From Artemisia argyi (lineage: Eukaryota; Streptophyta; Magnoliopsida; Asterales; Asteraceae): a stretch of 64,000 bases of DNA. Numbering within the stretch: the stretch's first letter is position 1; each line of letters opens with the position of its first letter. Of this stretch, positions 21,012 to 31,694 are shown piece by piece. The notes beneath the pieces were generated by a model. That model was not told where the DNA came from and did no database searches. It saw nothing but the letters and a program-made list of their open reading frames with translations. The stretch is from contig CM060687.1 of NCBI GenBank assembly GCA_030686995.1, forward strand, positions 166,750,770 through 166,814,769, given 5' to 3'. The position numbers were made by a program, and so were the translations under genes.

Positions 21012-22895
21012 TCACCATTTCTTATTCCGATGACAATAATAGCAAATAATGAAATTACATAATCTAGCCCGACATTCAAGGACCAAATAACCATTAATAT
21101 TTTTATTACAAACCAAACACACATACTGGGGAGTACCTTTCTGCCTTCGAACAAATGTTAATGGATGTTTGTGATATGAAACGGTTACCTTGCCCTTGCA
21201 TATAATGTTTGCATAATAATCCATTTGACTAATACAGTTAAGGTGAAAAGAATTTTTGCAATCATGACAATGATAGAGCACGCGTTTGGGGTGCATTTCC
21301 TCCTCACAAATATCACAATAGAAATCTTCAGGATGATTTTCAACTGGGGGATACGTCAATGGGATCTCATGTCCTTTGCAATACCTATGAGCAAGGGAGC
21401 GTGGAGACCTCATTGCACAACACATGCATAGTTGAAAGTCACAAGCCTCACAAGCATAATTTATTATATGACTAGAGTAGAATAGTGTACATGCCCTACA
21501 TAGTTGTTTGGGATCAACAAGTTGGACAAGAGGATGGTTGTGGGATTCGTGTTTGATGGTTTTGGGTAAAAAAACACAATTTACACAAAGGAAGAACTTG
21601 CAATTAGATTCACATTTGTATGCAAAAGTGTTGCCCAAGCTAAAACAACCACTACATTTAAAATAGTGTCGATCATCTCCTAATGTGTCTACCAAGTTAA
21701 GGGAATGATCAAGGTGAAGTTGATGTTGTAATATTCGGGGTAATTGGGCACAGTATTTGTGGAGAGTGTATGAACATCCATCTTGGCAACATTTATAGTA
21801 TGGAAAGGAGAGGGGTCTTACACACCCATAGCATACTTCAATAAGATCACTAGAGTCTATGTCGGGCTTGTTGTTACCTTGGGATTCTTCAGTAAGGATT
21901 AATAGATGATCTGGATGGCTCCAATGGTTAATCTCATATGTTTCATTATCATTACCTTTCCAGAATATAGCAGCTTCAGTGGATCAGTAAATGAGTATGA
22001 CATGGGAAAATGCAGTAAATCCTCAGTAGCAACAGAGATACCTTCATCATCTCTGAAAATTACATATTGAGTTTAGATAGGGAATTTCACAACAAGAAGA
22101 ATAAAAACATACACAGATAAGTGTTTGACCTTGGAGGTGGAGCATTTAAAGCACACTTAATGTGTGCAAAGTATCTACAATTTGCATAATGATACAACCA
22201 GTCGTTTCGTAGAATGTATCTTTCGCAAAATTCGCAAAAGTATTCAAAATTATAGAAATTGTCTGGAAGCAATTGGACAAGAACAAGTGGGTGTTTTGGG
22301 TGATGGGGTAGATTGATGGTGGGAGCTAAGGAAGCACAAGTTTTGTGAATCCAAAAGTCACAGCTATCACATTGGTAGAAAAAGTCTTCATCCTTAGTAT
22401 GACAAGCATCACAAAGGAATGAAGCACGTCTTAACTGGAGTGTTAACATATGTTGCGGGTGACCTTTATGTTTCAGTTTGATCGATGCTTCCTCCTTGGA
22501 TACAACAACAACACCACATTTTGTGCATGCATCAAAATCACACTCTGAGCAGCAGTAGCTGAAGCCTCTTGATACGTCTATACGACAAACATCACAGTAC
22601 CAACCATCACATTGATGTGGACAATGAGGGTAAGAAGATGGAAAGGATGAAAATGGTGATTGATAGTGGGTGGTAGTTCTGCGCATGTTTTATGCAGAAA
22701 GTAACCACACTCGATACATCCATATGCACAGCCATCCGATATCGTTATCAGTTCTGGACATCCCATGCAATCAACTACACCTTTCTTCTCCTCATTATCA
22801 CCACCAACACTCAAAACAGTCTCCCAGTTTTCAATTAGCTTCAATGGATGCTTTTCATGACTGAAATGATTAATTTCTCCCATTTGCTCGCTCAC
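21012..22895 (-). pseudogene. Second DC1-domain gene, with at least two frameshifts
   Basis: Exon 1 starts MSEQMGEINHFSHEKHPLKL at 22895. It encodes CMGCPELITISDGCAYGC, then shifts frame near 22625. It continues CDGWYCDVCRIDVSRGFSYC, CDACHTKDEDFFYQCDSC and CEFCERYILRNDWLYHYANC, ending at a donor (exon end 22130). A 77-bp GT-AG intron (22129-22053) leads to exon 2 (from 22052), which starts RDDEGISVATED. Near 21950 exon 2 is 7 bases shorter than the first gene, changing frame again. It then runs openly through CYGCVRPLSFPYYKC, KCSGCFSLGNTFAYKC, CKGHEIPLTYPP and YVCLVCNKNINGYLVLEC to a stop at 21012. One histidine/cysteine position is also altered (LYHYANC against LYHCANC). Intron position and phase equal those of the first gene. 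It is a tandem paralogue, probably dead unless the indels are assembly errors. Confidence 0.75.
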
Positions 22896-22990
22896 CCACC
22901 AAGAAAAGTCAAGTTAATTATCAAAAGAAAATCACATTAACCAACATTAGAAAACCCTGTAGGTGATTTTCGTATTATGTGGTGGTGGTT

Positions 22991-23070
22991 GTCTTTTATA
23001 GATAAGTTTCAAACACATATATGTGGTTGAGTCTTTTATAGATAAGTTTCAAACACATATATGTGGTTGA
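22991..23070 (-). promoter_or_regulatory. Duplicated 40-bp promoter segment containing a TATA-like box
   Basis: A 40-bp unit starting GTCTTTTATAGATAAGTTTC is repeated exactly twice (22991-23030, 23031-23070). On the minus strand each unit contains CTATAAAAGAC, about 100 and 140 bp upstream of the second DC1 start codon. The gene therefore has two tandem candidate TATA boxes. Confidence 0.5.
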
Positions 23071-23408
23071 GTCTTTTAGTTCTTTCCATGTGGTTCGATA
23101 TATAGTCTCATTTTCTTGGTGTAACTTGATTTTGGAATGTTGCACAAAGACAAATTAATTCTTGGAAAATTTTCACATATATAGTTTGTCAGATTTTGTT
23201 TTTATTATACAAAAAATTTGAGGAAAGTATTTGGATCCAAACGAGAATTACAAGCCTGCGTGTTTTATGGGTGCGTGAAAGCATGTATTTTTGAATAAGT
23301 ACATAGATTGATGACGCAAGGATGAAGCTTTAAGCTATCATGTTACAGAGCACAGTTCAGTGCTTGATGACGAGTTATAGGTGCCATTTTGGCACCCATG
23401 GCATGTTA
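23071..23408. other. Upstream region of second DC1 gene
   Basis: No gene is seen. Confidence 0.35.
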
Positions 23409-23901
23409 GGCTAGACACAATAAGGGTCAATCCTCTCCTTTTCTCTGCCACGTCAGCTTTAATTTCTCTCTCCAGCGACCTGCAGGCGATTCAGTGCCCC
23501 AGTAAGGGCGACCAAGTTCAATTTTTTTTAAAACATTTTTAACACAAACTAAAATTTCATTCATAATTAAAACGTTACATATTAATTCAAATAAAATAAA
23601 AACATTACAATAGAATTCAAATAAGGGATTTTTTTTTATTTTATTTATTTTTTTTTTTTGTGTGCCCAACGGCTACTTCAAACGTTAAATAATTTTTTTT
23701 TAGTCACAAACGGCTACAAAATTTAATGGGGTGACCGTTTGGATCAACCTAAAAAAAAAGTTGGAATTATACTCGGTCGTGTACGAGACCGATTTCTTTC
23801 CTTTTCTTCCTTGTAGTCGGTCGCGACCGAATACTCACAAAAGGGTCGACCGACAGTGACCCAATCGACCGACTCGGTCATTGCCCTTATTGTGTCTAGC
23901 C
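23409..23901. mobile_element. Small TIR element, 493 bp
   Basis: The left end GGCTAGACACAATAAGGG is matched at the right end by CCCTTATTGTGTCTAGCC, an 18-bp perfect terminal inverted repeat. The interior has no transposase. Flanking trinucleotides are TTA and GTA, so a TWA-type Harbinger duplication is possible only with one change. The superfamily is unresolved. Confidence 0.75.
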
Positions 23902-24157
23902 GTATACTGCATTACCCAACAAGGACACATGGATAGCGGGTGTGGCATGGGTCACACTCAATTTTGGGGTACACTATAATTTTTTTTCAAAATATATTAT
24001 TTTTTTGGTATGTGCAACCCTATATATTTGTGCTATTTTTTTTATAGTGTAACTCTAACTTGGCTATAAAAAAAAAAATTATTGTGCAAATTTTAGTAGT
24101 TATGATTAAAAAGAAAAAAAAAAATGCAACACCCTCCCGATAATCCTAGGTCCGTCC
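23902..24157. other. Noncoding spacer
   Basis: This is T-rich noncoding DNA; nothing is recognised. Confidence 0.4.
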
Positions 24158-24665
24158 TGTTGGAGTATGCTCGTGTCATAATAAATAATTATATGGCTAG
24201 ACATATGTGAGCCTATGGGGCCACACACTTATACACAGAGACACCATTTTATAGATTGTATTTATCGTATTTACAATATATAAACGACTACGTAACTTGG
24301 GATCAATAACGGGCCTTTAAACACGAAGTTAGACTTAGTGTTTTAGGACCGGGCCAACAATGAGCAAGCCAATTTTGGGCCCTTATCATGGCCGACCTAG
24401 GGAGGGACTAGAGGGGCAAATATGAGCTTTCGAGGGGCTTTGTGTAACTTCTATTATGATAAGACTAAATTGATTTAGTCTTCCAAAATGAGATATACTG
24501 GAATTAACTTACCAACAGTCTCTTCCCCTTTCTCTCCTCATAAAAATCATGGCAAAACAAAATCCCATCTAGGGTCTGTGTTTTTTGATCTTTTTTCTTG
24601 GCTTAATCTATTGTAGATTGTTGCAAGAATAATGGTTACAAGGTTTAGACTAGCATCGGGTGGTT
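24158..24665 (+). mobile_element. Probable copia LTR fragment
   Basis: It begins TGTTGGAGTATGCTCGTG and contains GGGGCCACACAC, as many plant copia LTRs do. The right limit is unclear and no partner LTR is in the window. It may be a truncated or solo LTR into which the next LTR inserted. Confidence 0.4.
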
Positions 24666-24667
24666 GG

Positions 24668-25890
24668 TGTGTAGTAATTACACACCTTTTTATTACCAAA
24701 TATCGACCCAAAAACGACTTTTTGAGCTAATAAATGCCAAGAAAACACGTGTTTTTATATTTGTGATGTGCAGGTACGGATATTACGAAAATCAAGCAAA
24801 AACCCGAAAAAACGGGCACGAGAGTGTGAAAGGTTCAAAAGCCGGTGCCGGGGAGCAGTTTTCAAGACCAGATCATTATTCGAGCTCAATTTGTAAAAGT
24901 CAACCTTGAAGAATTATCAAATGACAAGATTGGTCCTTGGTTAATATTTCAGAAATGGCAGATTTGGTCCTCATAGTTTCACAAATTATACTTTTGGTCC
25001 TTGTACATTTTCAATACCAAAATCTGCCTAAGCTTTTAACCATTACAAAACCACAGTCCATCCTAATTTCTAACCCACAGCCCACTCTCCACAACTACAA
25101 GCCCACCTCCTAAATCCTATACCCAAGCCCACAATCCAAAACCTATACCCGGTCCAAAACAAATCAAAAAAATATATAATAACCTTACCCGTACTTACCC
25201 GCCCCTATTTCACCCCTTTTTACCCAGAAGTTACTATTCAAGGAATAGTAACTTAGAACCCTAATTCCCATTTACCTCCAATTACTCTAAATCCACCTTT
25301 GATTTACCCAATTAAGGGTATTATAGTCAAACCCCTGACACACCCTGACAAGGAATGCCACGTTCAAGCTGCTTATTGGACCGAACACCTCACCTCAAGG
25401 ATTTGAAGGCTGTGATTGGTCTATGGGTGTCATAAGGATCTAAGGAGTATATTCGTGAGAGATGCTGTTTCTAGGACCTTCTGAAGCCTACCTCACCACA
25501 GATGCTATAAAAGGCCACTCTCCTCCAACGTTTTGAGTGGTTAGACTAGGGATAGAATTAGGAGTAGGAGTAGTATAGGTATCAGCTGTAATTTAGATTA
25601 GTATTTGTAATCTTTGCTTTTAATAAAAGTATTTCTTTTCAGCTTATTAGTGGTGTTCTATGACGTGTAGTGTGTTTCCATCATAGAGGTGATCTATTTT
25701 GGTCACTTGGTTTCATTGGTGGTTCGTGGTGTTGGTGATGGTCTCCATACGATTCTACCGATCACGCTACAAAGGTATAACTATCTTGTTTATCTTATTG
25801 ATTTATCATATGGCAATATGGATCCGTTGTTGGTGATTTTTTCCGTTACGTTTATTTGATTCTTATATATTTTATATTCATACATCCCCT
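24668..25890 (+). mobile_element. Left LTR of a decayed copia element
   Basis: It starts at a hairpin (TGTGTAGTAATTACACA). It contains a GGTCC-type degenerate repeat (24905-25030), a TATA box GCTATAAAAGG near 25505 and AATAAAAG near 25623. It ends just before the primer site. The exact right end is uncertain because a clear terminal CA is not visible. Confidence 0.5.
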
Positions 25891-25894
25891 ATAG

Positions 25895-25908
25895 TGGTAT
25901 CACGAGCC
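25895..25908 (+). promoter_or_regulatory. Copia primer-binding site
   Basis: TGGTATCACGAGCC resembles the TGGTATCAGAGCC primer site complementary to initiator tRNA-Met used by plant copia elements, with one inserted base. Confidence 0.6.
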
Positions 25909-28900
25909 ATCATATGTGCCATATGATTATCGGGTATGCATAAAATGGCTAAAACGGGTGTTTTTTTTTTTTTTATGATTTTTGAAGTCATAGTTAAAAC
26001 AGCCCTAGGGCTCCAATTTTTTTCCCATAGGACGACCCTTTAGGGTTCTTATGATCTGCACTTTTTGGTCCCATGGCCATTTGTTATGCATACGCTAATT
26101 GGTTACTTGTCGGGTACGTGAAAAATGGCCTAAAACGCGTGTTTTTTTTTATCGGTTTTTGAAACGGTTTTAATTCAGCCCCTAAAGCCATATTTTCTGT
26201 GGTTAAATGGTATTTGGAAGGTCTTAATATCAATGGGTTTTGACCCTTAAGTCATAGGAAACACGTACCTAACGGGGTTTTAATTCTTGTCAATTATTTA
26301 TTCGTTTTCGTTGGCTAACAATTTATTTCTTGTTATTTAATTTGTTTCCATGGCAAATACATGCATGTTTGTCCATGGAGTTAGCCAACACCATGTTATA
26401 TTCATAATATTATGGTATTATTATGTTTATATGCAAAGCCAATGAAAACCTAGACCACTTGTGCATTGAATGGTTGTGATTGTTGTTTAATTTCGTGTTT
26501 TGGGGTTTTTGCCATTGTTTCGGCATTTATGTAATTAATATTCTTTTGGTTGTAGCCATTGGTTGGGCACTTTTACAATAGATTAAAAGTAGATTAGTTG
26601 TATTTTACTTTCAATATAATGTAATCGTGGCTTGGTGGTGAAAGGCGAAAAAGTTAAAGACGTTTTTGCCGAATAATGACTGCTGGAACACCAGTTGGTA
26701 AAACAGAGTTTCCTGGTGATTGATAAGGTCTTTTTTGCTGAAAATCTTTTTTGCAGGTACCCAAGACATGGGCCTACAAATTTCTAGTTTTGAGCTAAGC
26801 CCGGGGAAGCCTCTTTCATGGACTTTTGGGCCCCTGAACACAGAAATTATGGAAGGACAGCAACTACTTTTCATGTGCATTATGGGCTTCCAACTTGCTC
26901 TTGATTGTCTTGGAGCAAGTGGGAGTCCTCCATGTGGTTGTGTGGTTTGTCCCTAGTTGACTCTTGGTTGTCGTGATGGCTCACGAGACCAAGCATAGGT
27001 TTTTTCATCGGTTGAGGCTTTGCATATTGTGGTTGTGTGTTTGTTTTTGCTTTTTATATATCTTGTTTTATATGTAAAATTGAAAATAGTTTTCTATAAA
27101 CTTAAAATGAAACACAAACCATTTTCAAAACTAAATCTTTTAATTTAGTTTTACGAAGTTTTTGAAACTTGAAATCATTGTTTTATAATAACACCTTAAC
27201 TTGTTATGTATGTTATTTTATTTATGTATTGTCCAAACTTTATTATCCACGTAGGATTTATATTAGTCATGAAAATGGACAACTTGACACACATAAATTA
27301 AAACAATGATTAGACTTAAGTTAAGAAATGTTTTTAACTTGTGCTATGAAGGATGAATGCATGCTCTTTTCGTACACCTTTTGATTCGCATCAAAACTTT
27401 TACCCGTCAAAATTTAAGTCACGCCGTCCAATTTTGAGAACACTTGCTATTACTTTTTGCCTATGCGTGGGACCTAGGTTGAATTATAACCCAAGGTGAC
27501 TATTCTCTATGCGTGGGACCTAGATATATTCTCGCACGTTTTCAAATTGGATGACTTAATTAAGTTAAGCGGTGAGACCTTGACCCGAGGCAAAGATGGG
27601 ACTAAACATGCCTACATGACACTAGTTGCTTGTTCACTAGTGCCATGGGTCCCATAAAGATCTAAGAGTTGCACTTGTAATGCAATTGGTGATCGTTGTC
27701 TACCAATTGAATCTACTATTGCTAGCAGATCAACTGATGTGATAGTAGAAGCACAATGTGGATCTTAGCCTTTTACGTAAATTAATTGTTTTAAATTGTA
27801 AACATGGGGTAATTAATTCATAAAAGGATACTTATAGAAAATACTAAATATGAACTTTGAGAATTCAATTAATGAATTAATGAAACACAAATTGTAAACA
27901 AAAGTTTGTTCTTTTCTTGGTAAAATGATCAAACTAAGTCTTCATTTCCTTGTAAGAAAGAAACTTGTTCCTATCCTTTTCCTTATGAGGAAAAGCCATA
28001 ATAGGAATATTTGAATTGTCCTAATTCTAATCAAACTCAAAGCACACATACTCTAGAAATCGTGATGTCTTGTAAAGTCAAAACGGTTAAGTATGTTTGC
28101 ACATCTTATTCTTTCAAGTTCGTTTTATAACCGTAATTCCGGTTTTGAAACTTTCAAGAAATATAAGATATTTGGATAACTAGAGAACATGTTTTATATA
28201 GCTACCAAACTAATATGAGTTAAAATAATTAGAAAATGGAAATATCAATAAACCGAAAAGTGGGAAAGGCAATTACTAGCATGATTACCTAGCAATGTGT
28301 CTTAACCCGATAAACATGGAGGAACTGCATGCCTAATTTTCAAGTTTAAAATGATGGCTAGCCCATCATCTATATATTAGAACTTGATGCACTTCCTTGA
28401 ATACCTAAGTACATGTTACTAGTCATAGTGATTCACATTAGCAATAATGTGTAGATATTTAAAGAATGCAGGAAAGTATCCAATCATCACTCACTCTCCA
28501 CTGGTGATGTTATCTAATCCAGTGGGAGCTAAATGATTGTATTACCGGTGACGAAACACATGTAATGTTCTCTAATCCAGTGGGAGTTGTAGGCTCTATT
28601 AACTTATAAGTTGCACATCTTATTTCTAGATTGTCTTGAAATAATATATTACTTTCCACATATGAAGCATCATAGTTTTTATGAGAACAATTGCATGAAT
28701 TTTATTAGATAACTTGTCGCGTTCCTGATGTTGCTTCCTGAAATGTTATCAATAAAATTGTTATGCATGATTCATTATAAAAGCGATAAAGTTCTACATA
28801 TCTATATTTTGATTTTGACTAAAATCATTTGTTATCTGTAACATTGTCATATTTGCTTGCATAATGTTGTGCCATGTACAAGTGGGAGAAATCTTAATTG

Positions 28901-29739
28901 TGTGCAAGGTACAACATATAACAATATGACTAATGGTTTTTCTTGACTGCAAGATAAGAAAAATAAGGTTCTACTAGGACTTATACACATAAAATGTATG
29001 TTGCCCTAATTAGAAAAAATGTCAAGATAACATGAAAAGCTACTTCAACATATCTGCTGAATTGTTTAGTAAATATGATTATGTCTTCTTGTAAATTCAT
29101 AATCATGAAGTATGTAATTAACTTGAAATTACTATTGAGGCCAATTATTGGCACTCATAATTATTTTAGCTGAATATGTTTAGGTATCTTGTAAAGACAT
29201 AAACATCAATTCCGTTAATTGTTGAAAGACTTATAACGTAAAGTAAAGACGTTAATTTGTTATGTCTTCTTGTTAAAGACATGTACACTTACGACGTATA
29301 ATAAAATATTTAATGTTTATGTTTTCTAGTTAAAACATACACATGAAGTCATTGACTTGGTCAAAGACTTTAAATATAAAGTATGCAGTAGGCTAAAAAT
29401 ACTATTGATGCCATCTAGTATGACTTGGTTGGCAGATACGTAAGCCAAAGAGTATAAGTTCATCTATTGAGTTGTGTGATAGTCTCACAACATCTATCCA
29501 CGTGGAATACCACAACTTTATGGTATGTCCATCATGGATATCATTTGATCTTTGATGACTTAAACTCTTTTACCTCAAAAGCAATCAAGGTTAGAAAATT
29601 TGATGTGTCATGCGTACACCCAATATGGTTCCAACCCAGAAGGAATTTAGGACACCATTGTATTATGGAATGGGATGAATCCCATTATGTCTTGATTGAA
29701 GTTCTGAATTTGTTAAATACCTGAGAGTAAGTAATTAAC
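25909..29739 (+). mobile_element. Decayed copia interior without recognised gag or integrase
   Basis: No frame longer than about 90 codons is recognisable. Several AGTGGGAG motifs (near 26919, 28502, 28574, 28880) look like the polypurine motif of copia elements. The gag-protease-integrase part is either deleted or decayed beyond recognition. Confidence 0.4.
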
Positions 29740-30284
29740 AAACTAGAATCAAGAACTAACGATGTATTTTGGATGTCCCACTTGAAAACAATTTATTGTT
29801 GTCAAGATGCTGAGTACTTGGAGATTAGTCTCCACTTACAAAAGCAAGTGGGAGCACCTTTAGATCTTGAAGTTATTCAAGAGCTAAATACACAACCTTC
29901 TGAGTACACTTGCTAATGTCATACTAAGGTTGAACATGCATATGTTAAACCATAGATTGATATCTCTCATTCATAAATCCGCAAGGATACCCCTAACACC
30001 TGAATGATATATTTTTTATATCAATGTTAAGGGACATAAGTTGGAGGATCATAGTGAACCTGCTAACTAAAGAGATGCATTATCAGATCTTGAATCTGAT
30101 GAATAACTCAAAACTATGAATGATAAGATGCAGTCCTTGAAAGATAATCACTCATGGAGCTTGATTGATCTCTTACCAAATCAGTTAGACTGTGAGGTTT
30201 AAAATGAGTTTCTTGATAAGAATACTCAAAAGGACAAACTTGTACACACATTTAACGCATGTGTAGTAGAAGGAGTTTACTCGT
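29740..30284 (+). pseudogene. Copia integrase tail and RT N-terminus remnant, left part
   Basis: Pieces include YLEISLHLQKQVGAPLDLEV, then one frame with stops containing DHSEPAN, DALSDLESDE, MQSLKDNHSWSLIDLLPN and LVHTFNACVVEGVYS. These correspond to the linker and the first conserved RT block of plant copia polymerases. At least four in-frame stops are present. The frame is cut at 30284 by the Athila-like element and resumes at 38035. Confidence 0.65.
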
Positions 30285-31694
30285 TGATGCGTGGGAATCG
30301 CACCTTGCTTTACCTCTCGAGGGATCTCGAGAAGCTTACAACCCCCACCAGGCAGTGTACCTGATCGTTGTAGTATAGTATAGTGACAAGTACCGGGGGA
30401 TTGATCGTTCAGCTTGGGAATAGTGTCGCTAGGATTAGAAAGCCTAAATTATTAGTTCTAAGGGTGAGAGATGATTATTTTTGTCTTTTTATATTTTTAT
30501 GAAAGCAAGTAAAATCTCGGGTTTTGAAGGAGTGGGCGGAATTAGTTGCTATTCAACTAACCCAAAACTAAGATGCAATCAAAATAAAATAATAAAAATT
30601 AAAATAAACTAATTTATACTAAGGTTGTGAGCAGTAATTGGAGAAATTGTGTTTACTTAGACTTCATTACTCCCTAGATATCTTTTACACGTTAATTACT
30701 TGTTATAATTGCATGGATGACGGATCGTATTCCTTAATACCATTCATGGGGTGGCATACATAACTCCCCAATTCTATGAGCTCTTATCTCCTCCTACACC
30801 ATGACCCAGCACAACTATAGGGATTGTAAACAGTGGCTCATGCATTAAATACAACCAATAAAGACCTAGTACGCCTCGGTTCATGTTTCTTAAGACGTTC
30901 AAGCATGTTACCATTTGGAGATCTGCCAGTTTTCTTAAGCCTAACATATAAAATCATTCATCCAAGAACAAGAATAAACAAGTAATCAACACATAATCAA
31001 TATCTAGGTTTCATTAGATCTAAGCAAACACAAGAGAGATCTAGCCTAGCATAATTGAATTGAGACAAGAACAAGATATAGACAACCAACACATAGACAT
31101 ATTGATTGAATTAGGAGAATACTTATCTCAATTACAATGCAAGGTATCAAGGGTTTGGAACCCTTGAAAACCTGTAAAAGAGGCACCAAATTCGTCTTTA
31201 GGGTTTCACCAAAACTTCTCTCTTTTTTAATGTAAAAACTAGAAAACTATATACAGGAAAACTGGGTTGACGGCATCAAGACAAACATGTGACGCGGTCA
31301 CCTCGCCGCCAAATACTTCCTCGGACGGCCTTGATCTCCTTATGACGGCCTGTGTGACGCCGTCACCAACCACGGTATTTTATTCTTGGCACTTTTGACG
31401 CCGTCAGGATGGCTTTTGACGCCGTCACCTCCTACGGTATTTTATTCTTGATGGCTGACGCCGTCAGGTGTAACTTTTGACGCCGTCACCTAGTGCTTCC
31501 AGCATGGAAAATTGATACTTTGCCGTTTTCTTCACTTTTATGCTCCAAAAACGTCCAAAATGGCTTCTTTTCCAGAATTCACTCTCCAAGTACCTAAAAT
31601 CACAAAAGGAACGATTTAGGGCAATATTTGATCAAATAAAGTCGGATTCGGGCTTAAATGACCCCCTAAAAATGGATCATTTTTCGCCTCATCA
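30285..31694 (-). repeat. LTR of the Athila-like element (3' LTR in its own orientation)
   Basis: It is nearly identical to 36625-38034. It contains an array of TGACG-N-CGTCA motifs at 31268-31490, two of them changed relative to the other LTR. Confidence 0.95.
31268..31490. promoter_or_regulatory. Array of seven TGACGCCGTCA-like motifs
   Basis: Hyphenated palindromes TGACG-C-CGTCA occur near 31268 (changed), 31289 (changed), 31355, 31396, 31417, 31456 and 31478. The same array lies in the other LTR at about 37608-37830, and two more copies lie near 33713 and 33737. TGACG is the core of plant as-1/TGA bZIP sites. Regulation is inferred, not shown. Confidence 0.55.

Noticed and set aside
26611..26956. 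Overlapping ORFs near 26.6-26.9 kb as a host gene
   Set aside because: No recognisable domain, no splice context, and position inside a copia interior.
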